Below are positions 1-11,326 of a DNA stretch of 64,000 nucleotides, piece by piece. The DNA comes from Pithys albifrons albifrons (Eukaryota > Chordata > Aves > Passeriformes > Thamnophilidae). The stretch is from assembly GCF_047495875.1 (NCBI RefSeq), contig NC_092471.1, positions 14,405,001 through 14,469,000 of the forward strand, read 5' to 3'. Numbering within the stretch: position 1 is the first letter of the stretch; each line of letters starts with the position of its first letter. The position numbers and the translations under genes were made by a program. Below the pieces are notes generated by a model, which saw only the letters and a program-made list of their open reading frames with translations, did no database searches and was not told the DNA's origin.

Positions 1-556
1 CTTGTACCTTCCAGCACTAATCTTACATACTTTGGTCCTTTTTAAGGGCAAAGCCTTCATTAATGTCAAAATAAAATGGTTTGCAGAATTTTTTTCTTTA
101 TTCTCTGTTATTTCTTGACAGCCTGGAATTTGCACCAACCTCTGATCTTTCACACTCTTGACAATCTCAAACTGGAAGTTTCCTAAAGGGTGCCAACATA
201 TTTGCATATTAACTTGTGTGTTAACCTGAGGTTTTAAAAATAATTTCAATAGTATTTGGCACTAAATAACTTTTAAATGGTGGCAATCTTATACTATTAT
301 CATTGGAAATATAGTTCCTGATTATATCAATAGATACATCATTTGGCAATGTTTTTTGAATTCTTTCTGGAAAAAGCAGCAGGTTCACTTATACCTTCAC
401 ATTTTATTTCAGGAATATTTAACAAAGTTACACATTTCTCAGGAGTAATTTTTGGCTTATTCTGGTAACACATATGTTTTATTGTGCTGTAGCTTAACAT
501 AAGTGTATAAATGTAATGGACAGAATGGTACAATTTTGACACCTTATATGTCAATG
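1..556. other. Unique AT-rich DNA, nothing recognised
   Basis: No repeat family, RNA gene or convincing coding exon is visible. The only open frame is a 71-codon minus-strand stretch of simple composition that matches nothing I know. Confidence 0.6.
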
Positions 557-562
557 TTAGTG
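557..562. repeat. Target-site duplication, left copy (ttagtg)
   Basis: The six bases ttagtg directly precede the TG that opens the LTR at 563. The same six bases directly follow its closing CA, at 1011-1016. A perfect 6-bp duplication is the integration mark expected of class II (ERVK-like, alpha/beta-retrovirus-related) elements. Confidence 0.88.
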
Positions 563-1010
563 TGGGAGAAGACCCAGGATTTACTAAATGGCAGGAATAT
601 TGTAAGTTCTGGGTCTACGAGGATGTGGACCCTCTGAATTCTACTGCCCCATGTTGATATTTTAACATTAGTAGTTTAATAAAAGTGCATCATAAACATG
701 TCCTACCCCTTGTATTTTTCGCTTAGTCATTCCCTATCCAAGTTTCTTCTTCCCATAATCCTCTGGAGTTCCATTCCTGCCATTCCATTCAATTACTGTC
801 ATGTTCCACCCCTATACCCCATTGGTCCATTTTGGATCCTTCAATTGCATGCCTCTTGACCAATGGGAAGCTTAGTACCGCCCCTTGTTCTAGAACCTTC
901 CCTGCTGAACCCATAAAGCGAGACCTCCCAATGAAGTTGGCTTCATCCGGCACCGAGCCTCCTGGTGCCTGCTCCTCTCTCCTGGGTGCAGCGCTCCAGG
1001 CTCGGGTGCA
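563..1010 (+). mobile_element. Solo LTR of an avian class II (ERVK-like) endogenous retrovirus
   Basis: This 448-bp element opens with TG (tgggagaagaccc) and closes with CA (ctcgggtgca), and is flanked by perfect 6-bp duplications. Inside, in plus-strand order, are CCAAT-type boxes (reverse at 821-825, forward at 860-864), a TATA-like cataaag at 912-918 and a degenerate polyadenylation signal aatgaa at 930-935. A GC-richer R/U5-like segment containing ggcaccgagcc follows; that motif is familiar to me from avian LTRs. No gag, pol or env sequence adjoins either side, so this is a solo LTR, normally the product of recombination between the two LTRs of a provirus. A 60-codon open frame inside is not a gene. 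The boundaries are read directly; the family assignment is from memory. Confidence 0.88.
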
Positions 1011-1016
1011 TTAGTG
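1011..1016. repeat. Target-site duplication, right copy (ttagtg)
   Basis: Second, identical copy of the 6-bp duplication that brackets the LTR at 563-1010. With the copy at 557-562 it fixes both ends of the element to the base. Confidence 0.88.
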
Positions 1017-3170
1017 CAGAGGGAGCCTTCCTCAGCTTTGAGGGGCTAGAGCGAAATCACCAACATTTGGTGGAAAACATCCACTGTTATGTTAGAGAGG
1101 AAGCTCCTTTTGGCTTACACCTGTCTGCTGTAAACTGTCATGTACTGCACAGGAATGAAATATTCTCTCCTGTTTATGTGATCTAGTTGGATCTTAGCAC
1201 AGGTTGAGTACCAAGGACTCCTGGCTTACTGCCTCAGCTGTTTATTCCCAGGGATGTGGCCATAGCCTAATTCTTGGCTGAGGGGCCAGTACAGAAAAAT
1301 AAATGCAAAAGTTAGTTTTCTTTGAGCACTGTATCACCTCCTTCAGCCCTTGCAGCTGTAGATAGCAGAGCGCTATTCTTGACTTGGCAAAGTGTTCAGG
1401 CAGGGCCATGGACTCTCTGGGAGTATATTAACATGTTCAGAATGCTAACAGTTTAGCTGTGGCCAATTTTAAAGTTTAAGAATCACTTCAGAGGAAAGAC
1501 CTCTCCCTCCTATGCTGCTGTTTTCTCTAGAGGAGGTCATCATAGTTCTCAGATTATTGTAAAATTTGAACTTGCTGTCTTTTTCTCAGACAAATTAGCA
1601 GTGATTACAACTGAGGAAAGGCTGTAAGCCATGGTAATTATTCTAAGAGATAATTAAGAAGCAGAACAGAAAAATATTGCTGAAGGATGAAGACAGTTAG
1701 CTGCATTATAACCTAAAGTAAAAATGTATGACATATTGTCCTTAGGTGATTTGTACCAATCTTCACTGCTATAATAGTTAGAAAATGTTGCAAAACCCAA
1801 TATAAATTCCCCTTGTTGTACTTTAATTCCCTTATGTCTACTCTGAACTTAATGGACATAGAGAACAGCTTATAGATTTTTTTATTTCCAGGAGCAAGTT
1901 TGGGAAATTATTCCTGTGTTTTCCTTTAGTCTACTCCTTTATGAAGTTAGTTCTTAAAAGAAGCGACCAATCCAAAGAGAAGTTAATTCAAAATGATGAA
2001 GAATGTTGAGCCAGTTCACTTCAGGGCTTATTCTGATGCTGTTTGAAGTGATAGAAAAGTGATCTTGAGTCACAGGAACTGCATTTTACCACATCAAGTG
2101 CCAGTGCCCTCGTTCCTTCTGCAGCCAGACATGCAGATTGCTGAGCAGCCCAGAGCTGGCTGAGCTTCTCAGGCACATTAGCAGTGTCAGCTGTACCATG
2201 GCCCAACCCTTGCCAGCTGGACCAAGGGATGGAACCTTCCTGCCATCCAGGATACCCAGATGGTGTTCTTTACTTTTAATTCCCTGTGCCTTTGCTCTCT
2301 GCTAATGTGCTTTCATGGTCATGTTTATCATCTATTTATCTGTGTAAGTAAAACTAAATCTCCTTGTTTTCTCCTCCCCTTTTATTTTCTCTAGTTGTTT
2401 TACATGGTGGCATCTGTGGAATGCTGTGACTTGCATTACGTGTTTGATATGTAAATTGAGGAGAAGGCCAAGACAAACTTAAAAACAAAAAAAGTCCTAC
2501 AGATCTGTTAAAAATTCCTCCAGTTTACTTTGCAGTTTGACAGTATGATTAATGTTGTTAATATTGTTACCTGTTCTTAGAAAGAACGTACCTATGCTTA
2601 TACATAAAATCAGGAAAGTAATTTTAGTATATAGGAAAATACAAGCACGTTAGAATTCATTCATGCAGTACCTAATTCCGTCTTAGAAACTTTATTTTAT
2701 AATATTTAGAGTATTATTCAAGACTGAAGGAGTGAAGCTGAGGTTATTCTGAAACTATTTAAGATTTCTTTTTAAGTTTTAGTAAAAAAGCTTATTTTGA
2801 AGTAAGTTTTTTGTGTTGTGTCATGTTCTTTATCTAGGAGATTGCAGGGGAGGGATTTTAGAAATGTAGGATCCAGTTTTGTGATCTAATTCTATCCGAA
2901 TAGTTTAAAATGTAATGCTTGAAGCCTCTGAGTTATACATATTAAACTTATTGAAATTATCACTTTATTTCAATTGTCTTGAGTACTCTGGGGAGATACT
3001 GGTGATCTACTCCTTTCTAACTGAATTCACATGTCTCAAAACCTGAAGGTTTTATTCCTATTCAGTGCAGTGTTTAATCCCCAGTAGGCCTTTACTGCTT
3101 CATGTTCACCTGTGTACAAGGAACAGAAGCATCAGCTGTATTTTATCAACAAAACTTGGGGGTAGCAGTA
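1017..3170. other. Unique DNA without recognised features
   Basis: Mostly AT-rich sequence with a moderately GC-richer patch near 2090-2260. That patch carries a 61-codon minus-strand open frame of no recognisable family. I see no internal viral sequence continuing from the LTR on its left. Confidence 0.55.
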
Positions 3171-3214
3171 AATATATATGTGTGTGTTCACATACATGCA
3201 TACACATATATATT
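3171..3214. repeat. Short inverted repeat of TA/TG dinucleotides
   Basis: Two perfect 13-base complementary arms (3171-3183 and 3202-3214, reading aatatatatgtgt and acacatatatatt) are separated by 18 bases. The arms run from TA to TG and from CA to TA repeats, so the region could fold as a small hairpin. It is most simply a decayed dinucleotide microsatellite. Confidence 0.8.
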
Positions 3215-6200
3215 GCAGCAGAGAGAATAAGTATTTTATTTGTATTTCACTTGATAACCTAACCATAGAGCTTGAAGTGCCCCTGAATAGAACTGCCTAT
3301 GTGAGTGGAGGTGGCTCCTCTGCATCTTGTTCCTGCTGCTTGAGTGTCATTTTAGTGCTGTATTGCACATTATGCTATGGAAACTCTCTGATCTTAGCTG
3401 AAAGGCTCTTGACATCACTGGGCCAGCTGGAGTGACTTTTTGTCACATTCACTTCTTTGCCCTTTAATACACTGAATTCAGTACCTTACTTTAGTATTCC
3501 TTTGTCATGCTCTGCAAACTTCAGAGTTTAATTTTATGTGCACTGTAGGAAACTGGCAGACAACAGTCTTCAGTTATCAGAGAGAAATTACATCTTGTAA
3601 AAGGCTTTGGGGGTATTTCTGCTGCCTTTGTCTCCAGATAATCTTGAGTATTCAGAAAGCATGCATCTCTATAAATAGTCCATTCCTGATTTTCAGTTAT
3701 TTATATTTACATTCACAGTTACTGGGCAACTTCAAATCTTCTTTGCTGGCACACCCTAGACTGACAATGGTACCTCCATCCAAGAGGAATAGAAACCCTC
3801 TATGCTGGCACACAGATAATGGAACAGTGTGGTAGCAATATCACTTGCGTAATTATGCTTCAGCTTATGCTGAAGAAAAAGCAGGCACTTCCATCTTAAT
3901 TGTTGCCCTTTTCTCTGGGAGGTATGTTTCTTCCAAATTCTTTTTCTCTTAAGAAGTTTACCTACAGTGTAATTAGGAATACAAAAAAAGCCAAGCAATG
4001 AAATTGCACATGTTCGTGAATATGCAGGCAGCAAAAGTGCTTCGTGAGGGTATGCAGCATGAAGACATTGTGCTTCTTCTTCCCCTCATGTGATCCAAAT
4101 TCATGACTTTACTAGGACATCCTGGTGATGTGAATAAATGTTTCTTGTACGTTTTGATTAGAAAATGAAATTTAGACTGTAAGGGAGTAACTGGTTTTTA
4201 CAGGTCATGGGCAAAGCTTCCCAGATGGGGATATTATATAAAATGTGTTTCAGTAGCAACAAAAATATGCCACTTTTACTGATTTTTTCAATCATGGGAC
4301 TTTGTCAAAGCCCATGAAATTCAATAGAAGATTAAATCCTATATGAGGCTAGAAATATAATACAGTAAATGTGCCTTATTTGTTATTAAAACATTGGTGG
4401 ATCATGTAAAAAGGGAAAACCTTTGTCAGGCTGCTAGAACAGTGTTGAAATCCTTAAAGAATGCAGATGATGCAGTAATTGCACACATCTGATGCCAGGA
4501 TTACAACACTTTGGTGAAGGCTGTAGCTTTGTTTTTGCTATAGATATATCATTTTCAAACTGCAGTGACTCAAAACAAATAATTTAGTTATATTTAAATC
4601 TAGTGCTCGGAGTCGAGTGAGTCATGTCAGAGGCAGAGCTAGTAAGTGAATTTGTATTTGTGTCTGAATAACCATCCCTTCAAGTTTATAAGTGGTTCTC
4701 CTTTTTAAGGGCTGCTAAGTATGCAGCACTTGCCTGAGCTATATGGACTTCTTCATTAGGCTGATGAACTTCAAAGCAATTGGGGTTTCTTCCAAGTATG
4801 AAGGGAGGACATACAATGCATTTCAACTGAAGGTAAGGGTAAAAAGTACATTTTTTTTTGGAACATAGTGTTCCAAATAATTAATTTCTTTTTCAACTAA
4901 AAGAATGTATAATTGTTCCTCTAGCAAGCCACTCTTTCCCCTTGCCACTTCTAATCTGTAAAATTAAGTTTTTCTTGAGTGAAGGACGTTATTGGCCTCA
5001 TGTCCCAGATTTTCCTCTGTGGAGTTCAAAATTGATACATAGCCTGTGAATGAATTCTGGCCACATTTTACTGCAGAGGGATATTTAGCAGTATTTCCTC
5101 AGTTCTTTAATTTCCATGCTTCTAGATTCTGTTTTGTGGTTTAACCATGATCTGCCCAAGTCCTACTGGATATGTGTAATTTAGATTGGATATTGGTTTA
5201 GTTTTATTAGATACCACATAAAAGATTTTCTATAGGAAGCCTCTTATTTTATGTTTTAATAAATCTCATTCTGGAGACAGATTATTTTATTGATTTTAAC
5301 ATTAAGGGAGGAAAACTCTAATTGGAGTCTTGAGGCTAGGAATGAAGCTTAGTTCTTTGGTAAAAGCTGAACTGAGTGCGCTGTAATATAGTTGTCTCAA
5401 TCTTATTTCATGTTTCAGTCCGAATACAATGTGGACTCAGCAGAGTATATTTCCACAGGGAAATTCGACTCTGTGGTGAAGACAACCTAACATTTTTCTT
5501 AATGACTAATAAGAGGCTGAGAGATTAAAACTTAAAGATAACCTTTGGAAGTTCAGCATTTGTTTTCCCATGTATTAGATAAAGGAAAATATTGCATAAC
5601 AAGAGGAGGAGCTGCTGGTGATGGAGTCTCATAAAAGGTTCATAACATAGCAGAGACCTCTAGCATGTATGTGTAGGGGTTTTTGTTCCATTTCTGTATG
5701 TCTAATGTGAGATACATAAATAAAGATGAAAGGGTTGGGCACTAACCTGCTCTGTGGGGGTGGCTGATGTGTTCTGTCTTGGAACAAGGAATATTCTCCA
5801 GCGAGAGCAGATTCCCTGGGGTCAGCTCCACACAGGCTGGGGCTGCTGTGCTTGTGCAGGGCTCTGGACCTGTAGGCTGATCCCTGAGGATTCCTGTCCC
5901 TTACAATCTAAGCCATGGGATGACCTATTTACCAGGTGTCTCTTCTAATGCTTTAACAGGAGCTGTGCCATATGTATGAAGGGAGGAGGAGGCCTGCAAA
6001 TAAGTGTCACTGTGCAGTGCTTGTCATATGTTGTAATGAAGATTATTTCCTTAGAGGGATTGCATTCTTATGGGTTTTTCAGATACTATACATTCCTCTG
6101 CTTTCATGAATTAGGCTGTTAAACTCGTAGTCTGGGCTTCCCACTTGAAAGAAACTACAGCTTTTGAAGTCAGGGGTATGACATGACATTTACTTTGCAT

Positions 6201-6889
6201 TTTTTGACTTTGGGTTGCACACTACCATGTGATGTGATGTAGTTGGACATTACTTACCTCTGTGTGATAGGGGATCCTTACTCCAAGAACTGAAAAGTTA
6301 ACATGAATTGAAGTTTGAAAAAAGAAATTTTTGAAGCTGTAAAACACAGCATTTTTGTGAACTCATTTTTTTACCCTCAAGACAGGAGAAACAGGGAAAA
6401 TGTATTTCCTAAGTGTGCATGCCTGCTTACAATTTTGGCAGTGGAGCACAGAGCCTACTATCCCTCAGGTAAAATAATTTACTTTCTTTTTGCTTATGGA
6501 CATACTAAAAATGTAGCATTTTGTAAAAAGGCAGTGCAACACATTATAGATGATATGCTATGTAGTTTGGTGAAATTATTTTATGGGATATGGCATGACT
6601 TTATAGAGTTCAATGGAGTATCAGCATTATATATATGCATAATAGAATGTCAGTGGCTTTAAGATAAGAAAGGAGTCATCCTCTATTGAAGCTGTAGGTA
6701 TTTTAATCAAAACACTGATTTTTATAAAAGTCTGGTGTGCTTTTTTGAGATGTGGAAAGGCCATGAGGCCAAGAGAAGCGATACCTGATGAACTTGTACC
6801 TGGGAAAGTCAGCAGTGTGCAAGGAACCCAATTTATTACTACCTCTCCTTCTCACTGTTACTTTTCCTTTCCTATTGCTTGTGCTCCAG
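3215..6889. other. Unique AT-rich DNA
   Basis: No repeat family is recognised. Two open frames of 115 and 64 codons (6315-6662 and 5754-5948, plus strand) show no known domain and are not flanked by a coherent set of splice sites. A GC-richer patch lies near 5740-5960 without an identifiable element. Confidence 0.5.
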
Positions 6890-7053
6890 TTTTTGTGAAC
6901 TGTTCCAGACTGAACATGATGTAGTTGCTGTAACTCTGAATAGCATGAGCATTATGCATTTCATAGATACAGAAACAAAAGCAATTGTTTCACAAAGTCT
7001 ACTAGAAAGAAGTGGATCATTAAGAGAAGATGTGATTGCCCAGATGGTGGAAG
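6890..7053 (+). other. Weak exon candidate (unidentified)
   Basis: A pyrimidine-rich run ending in tgctccag precedes an open frame that reaches a donor-like aag/gtgggt at 7053/7054. The frame includes the stretch HDVVAVTLNSMSIMHFIDTE, followed by residues with a balanced mix of charged and hydrophobic types. The same interval is also open on the minus strand (117 codons, 6872-7225), which weakens the case. I do not recognise the protein, and no neighbouring exon in matching phase was found. It may be chance. Confidence 0.15.
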
Positions 7054-9580
7054 GTGGGTATAGTAGAGAAGTTATTACTAAGATTTTTCTGTGGGACAGG
7101 TCTTTAGACTGAAGAGTTGATTTATTATGAATTGAACAGTCAGTACTGCTGGGATTAGTGCTGCTGGACAGGATATAGTAAATCACTGACCATTTGTTTC
7201 TTGTGCTGATCAAATTAATTGTCATTCCAAAGAAAAGATAAATATTTTTTACTGTTCTATATTATGTGTTCTACTCAAAAAGAAAACTGAGCTGAGATAT
7301 TCTCATCATCATCTTCCAGCTATTCCTAATTGTATCAAACCAAGAAAGTTCTTTTGGGACTCTAATATAGCAGAGAAAAGCAGTAAAAGGTTTAATGTGC
7401 AGACAAATTTAAATAGTAAATAGGGACCAAATCTTTAACAGTGATTGAGCTATTTACCCAAATTCTGTATCGCCTGAAATCACTAGATCAAGGTGCTCTT
7501 TCTAAAGTAGACTTACAGTTCATCTGTATATCTTTATCATTTGTACTATGCAGTTGATCCAATAACAAAATTACACCGGTTCTATTTGGTCTCACGGAAC
7601 CATTCTTTTGTACTTTTCCCATTGGTAAGCAGCAAGTAAAGTAGTTTGGCTCTTAATTTCCATGAGTTTGGTTTGGTGATACTTTATTGGATTTGTAGTT
7701 CTAGTGACTATCCATGACTTATAGAATAAAATAACAATGTATTTTTATTACTACTTTAATTCATGATTTTAACTATCTTGATGTGACTGGAATTCCCTTT
7801 AATCCTTCTGCATTGAGAAGTCTGATTTGCTAATTTCGGTCCTCCTTTCCCTCTTTCTCCCACTCTAGAGAAGCAGTGGAAGTATCTGAAATCCCAGAGC
7901 TCTGCTAGTCCTGCTAAGATGAAGCAGAATTTTTCAGAGGACACAAAGCGAAGTGAGTGGCATGCATGTTTCCTGTATGCATTCCTTACAGTTTAAGTTG
8001 CAGAAAAATAGGTCTAAGTAAGCACAGAAGGTCTGTGTTTGAAATCCTCTCATGAATGTATTATTACTTTAGAAATTCCTCCCTTCCATCTACTCTGTGA
8101 TGTGCACCTGGTGGGAATCTTGAGTGTGTCTGAAGGTGCCAGTGAGATGGCAGTGATCCAAGGCTGGTGTAACACTGACATGGGGAAACTGGAATGAAAT
8201 ACCTGAATCAGTAGTATCCTATTTGATTCCTAAACCACTGCAGTGTACAAGTCTTACTTGTTTAGTTTTCTTAAAGTTGTTTTTAATTAACAAATTTAGC
8301 CATTATATAAACTGAACTGATGCACAGAGAGGAGAGAGCACCAATGTTCTCAGTTCATGGGAGCATTCTCTGTATTACTTGCAGAACTGGAGCTCATTAT
8401 GTTGTTTACCTCTGGAAATCATCCTTTCTGTATTCTTTTTTTCTCAAGCGGCAGCTCCTCTATGACTGTGTTGACTGGAGTATTAAGATATGAAAAGGGA
8501 ATGCTGTAGCAGTTGGGATTCAGCAGCTGTACAGCAAAAGGAGAAAAAAAAAAGTCCTGCTATGCTCAGAGAAAAGCCCAAACCCAATAATTAAGATATC
8601 ATTTCATTTGACAACTGAACAGGAGCCAGACCTTCAGTCATTTTGGAGCTGGTGTATTGCCACCAATTATTTTAAGTCTCTTCAGTTGCCAGATATTGTT
8701 GCTCTTCTGCTGTCTGGCAGGGCACCAGTGATGCTGATCTATGATCCAATGAAATAGGAAGAATGAATTAACAGCAGTGTAACTGGTACATCTCAATCTA
8801 CCAGAATTAACCATGAGTGCAAAAGAGATTGTCATAAGATAATGACTGTGTCTGCAGGGTAGACTATGTTTAAGGTACTACTTATGAATGAGAATGTGGA
8901 AAGGTTCCATGACAATGAGACTAAGCTGATTGCTTCTAATATTTTAAGAAAATATTAATAAAAGTTATAGAACACGTATTTTATTCATGCTATTAAGTGC
9001 ATACCTTGAGTTTTCCAACTCAGAGAGCAAGGTTTTGTGACCAAATTTCTTATTTATGCTGAATTTTTACATATTGCTGCCATTTATTTTTGAACATGCA
9101 AGTGCAGGTATATTACACTTGGAAAATTGTTTGGAGAACAAATCTTGCAGATTTTTCTGTAGGTGAAGTAGCATTCTTGTAACCTGGATATCTGCTTAAC
9201 TACTACTGGTGGTTCTTAAATAAACCTCTGTCACAGGATCTAAATGTCTCCCTAACAGCTCTTAGGTTTGAATGCTCAACCCTCCTTACCCCCCAAAAAA
9301 TAAAACCCCAAAACTAACCAAACAAAAAATCCTAATGATCTCCCTCTTAATTGTAAGGAAATCCCCCAGGAATTAAACCTCTGCTTGTCACCCAGGTGGT
9401 ATTGGTGAGATAAAGTAGAAGGGAGACTGAGAACCCTTTGGATGGTTTGGTGAATTTCTGTTGTACAGAATTTTCACTTCTAAATACTTGTACTACTACT
9501 TTTTGGTTTTTATAGTTTCATTTTGAATTGTTTGTTGAGATACATTTTTTAAATTGATGTGATAAAGTGTTGAGACACAT
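7054..9580. other. Unique AT-rich DNA
   Basis: I see no recognised repeat, RNA gene or coding exon. Short adenine runs near 8546 and the A/C-rich stretch at about 9290-9330 are simple-sequence features only. Confidence 0.5.
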
Positions 9581-9862
9581 AATCATAGTCATAGAAAGGC
9601 TTGAATTGGAAGGGATCTCATTCCATGCCCCCTGCCCTGGGCAGGAACTTCTACTACTAGACCAGGTTGCTGAAAGCCCCATCCAACCTGCCCTTGAACC
9701 TGACCAGGATGGGGCATCCACAGCTGCTCTGGGCAACCTGTGCCATGGCCTCTGCACTCCCTCAGGTCTGTAGTTCCCAGGGTCCTCCTTTCTACCCTTT
9801 TTAAAGCTGATTGTTTTCCTCTGTCCAATTCCTTGGGATTTCACTTGACTGCTGTGGCTTGT
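9581..9862 (-). mobile_element. CR1 LINE fragment, 3' tail joined to part of ORF2
   Basis: CR1 is the dominant non-LTR retrotransposon of birds; ORF2 encodes its endonuclease and reverse transcriptase. Read on the minus strand, 9581-9763 is the CR1 3' untranslated tail, ending with the short tga/cta repeats of the family. From about 9764 upward the sequence is ORF2. The minus-strand frame there reads KKGRKEDPGNYRP, a conserved stretch before the reverse-transcriptase core, and then runs straight into non-coding tail. The catalytic part of ORF2 is missing, so the copy is dead. The upper end is approximate because the sequence diverges beyond about 9862. Confidence 0.85.
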
Positions 9863-11220
9863 CCTGTCCTTGTTTCCCTGCCTGTGTATTTGCTTCTTTT
9901 CCTGTGCTTTGAATCAGTGTCAAACCTTTCCTATAATGGATTGCAAACCAATTTCATTGTCCATTGTTCTTAGCTAGTAACTAATATGGCACATAAGCAG
10001 TGAGCTAGTTAACTCTTTTTCTTACTGTCAATCATAAATATGAAGTCCTTAACATAAGCACATTTTGTCCTAATTTGTGAAGTTGTTTTTGAAAGAAAAA
10101 TGAAATGTAGATTTTTTAAGTAACAATAAGAGCAGAAGGAAATCTTATCTTCAGAGTTCTAGAGGCAGCCCTATGTAGGAATCTAATTGAATTTCATGTA
10201 AAGGGACAAGGTTTTGGTTCTTTTATTGAAATGAAATGGTTTGGTGTTCCCAGAACAAAACATTTCATTATGGCTTTGTCCTTTGCAGTTAAATAACTCA
10301 TCTCATTTAGGCTGTGTATATTTAGATAATGTACTCTGATTTTTATTTTTTCCTATTGGTTTTGGAGACACTGAGTCATTCTTTTGAGAAAAAACATTCT
10401 TAAAAAGAAAAAATGCAAGTATCTTAATTGGAAACTTAATTTTTAAATATATGAATCATAGTCATTTGACTGATGGGAGATGATAAATTTGATGTCATTG
10501 GCATTAAATACAGAGTTAAGTCACGTACAGAAAGACTTGTTGCTTCAATGTACAATTGTGTTGCCCTTCCCTGCATCCTTATTTGGAGTGACATTGCCTT
10601 TCAAGCTAAATACGTAAAGTAGCACTAACAAGTTTTTGCAGCTCTGCTTTAGGGTGCTGGAAGATTTATTTATATGTTATATCTCAAAATCTTACAGCTG
10701 AAGCTGGAGCCCTGCCATGTGTGGCTGACTGTGCATTAAGGGGTTTGCTGCCAATACGAGTGTACAAGATGACAAGTACATTCAGTTGGACATTATCTGC
10801 TAGAAATAAGATAGAAGCATGTCTTGGATATAACTAGAGCCTTGGATTAAAGGAAGTTTTTAATTTTCTGCTACTTATTTCCCCACTTTAAATACTTAGA
10901 GGATGTTTTCCCACATCCCCTTCCTCCAGCTCCATAACCGTCAAACAAACGGAGCTTTGTGCTGTTTTGGAGTGCTAGTTCACACATATAGCAATGAAAA
11001 AATTACCTTCTAACACTGGACATATTGTGGCATGCAGAGAAGGTAAATAAGATGGTTTTACATGACTCTGAAGGTCAGCAGCACCTGCACTCAAATCAAG
11101 GAAGTTGTGGCTCATGGACACTAAGGGACTCAACTTGACAAAGGTGTCAACATGTTGGAAGCCTGTGGGAATCTTTGCCAACAGACAATTGTCGAATACA
11201 ATTTCATGTAAAAGTGTAGT
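9863..11220. other. Unique AT-rich DNA
   Basis: Past the CR1 piece there is T-rich sequence, then ordinary unique DNA. Nothing else is recognised. Confidence 0.5.
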
Positions 11221-11326
11221 GGTTTAGTTTGGTTTTTGTTTGGTTGGTTTTGGTTTTTGGGGTTTTTTTTGGGTTTTTTTGGAGGGTTTTTTGGGGTTGG
11301 GGGATTTTTTATTTTATTTTTTTTTA
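11221..11326. repeat. T/G-rich low-complexity block
   Basis: About 100 bases made almost only of T and G on the plus strand, with G runs of two to five separated by T runs, closing with a T-rich stretch. Several G runs of three or more lie close together near 11259-11303, so quadruplex formation on this strand is conceivable, though some loops are long. No unit period is obvious. Confidence 0.8.

Noticed and set aside
652..1065. Alternative LTR boundaries (tgttg start, caaca end, followed by tttggtg resembling a primer-binding site)
   Set aside because: The flanks do not match each other, whereas 563-1010 has a perfect 6-bp duplication. The primer-site resemblance stops after eight bases.
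6315..6662. 115-codon plus frame
   Set aside because: No known motif. It starts in AT-rich sequence without a promoter or acceptor and looks like a chance frame.
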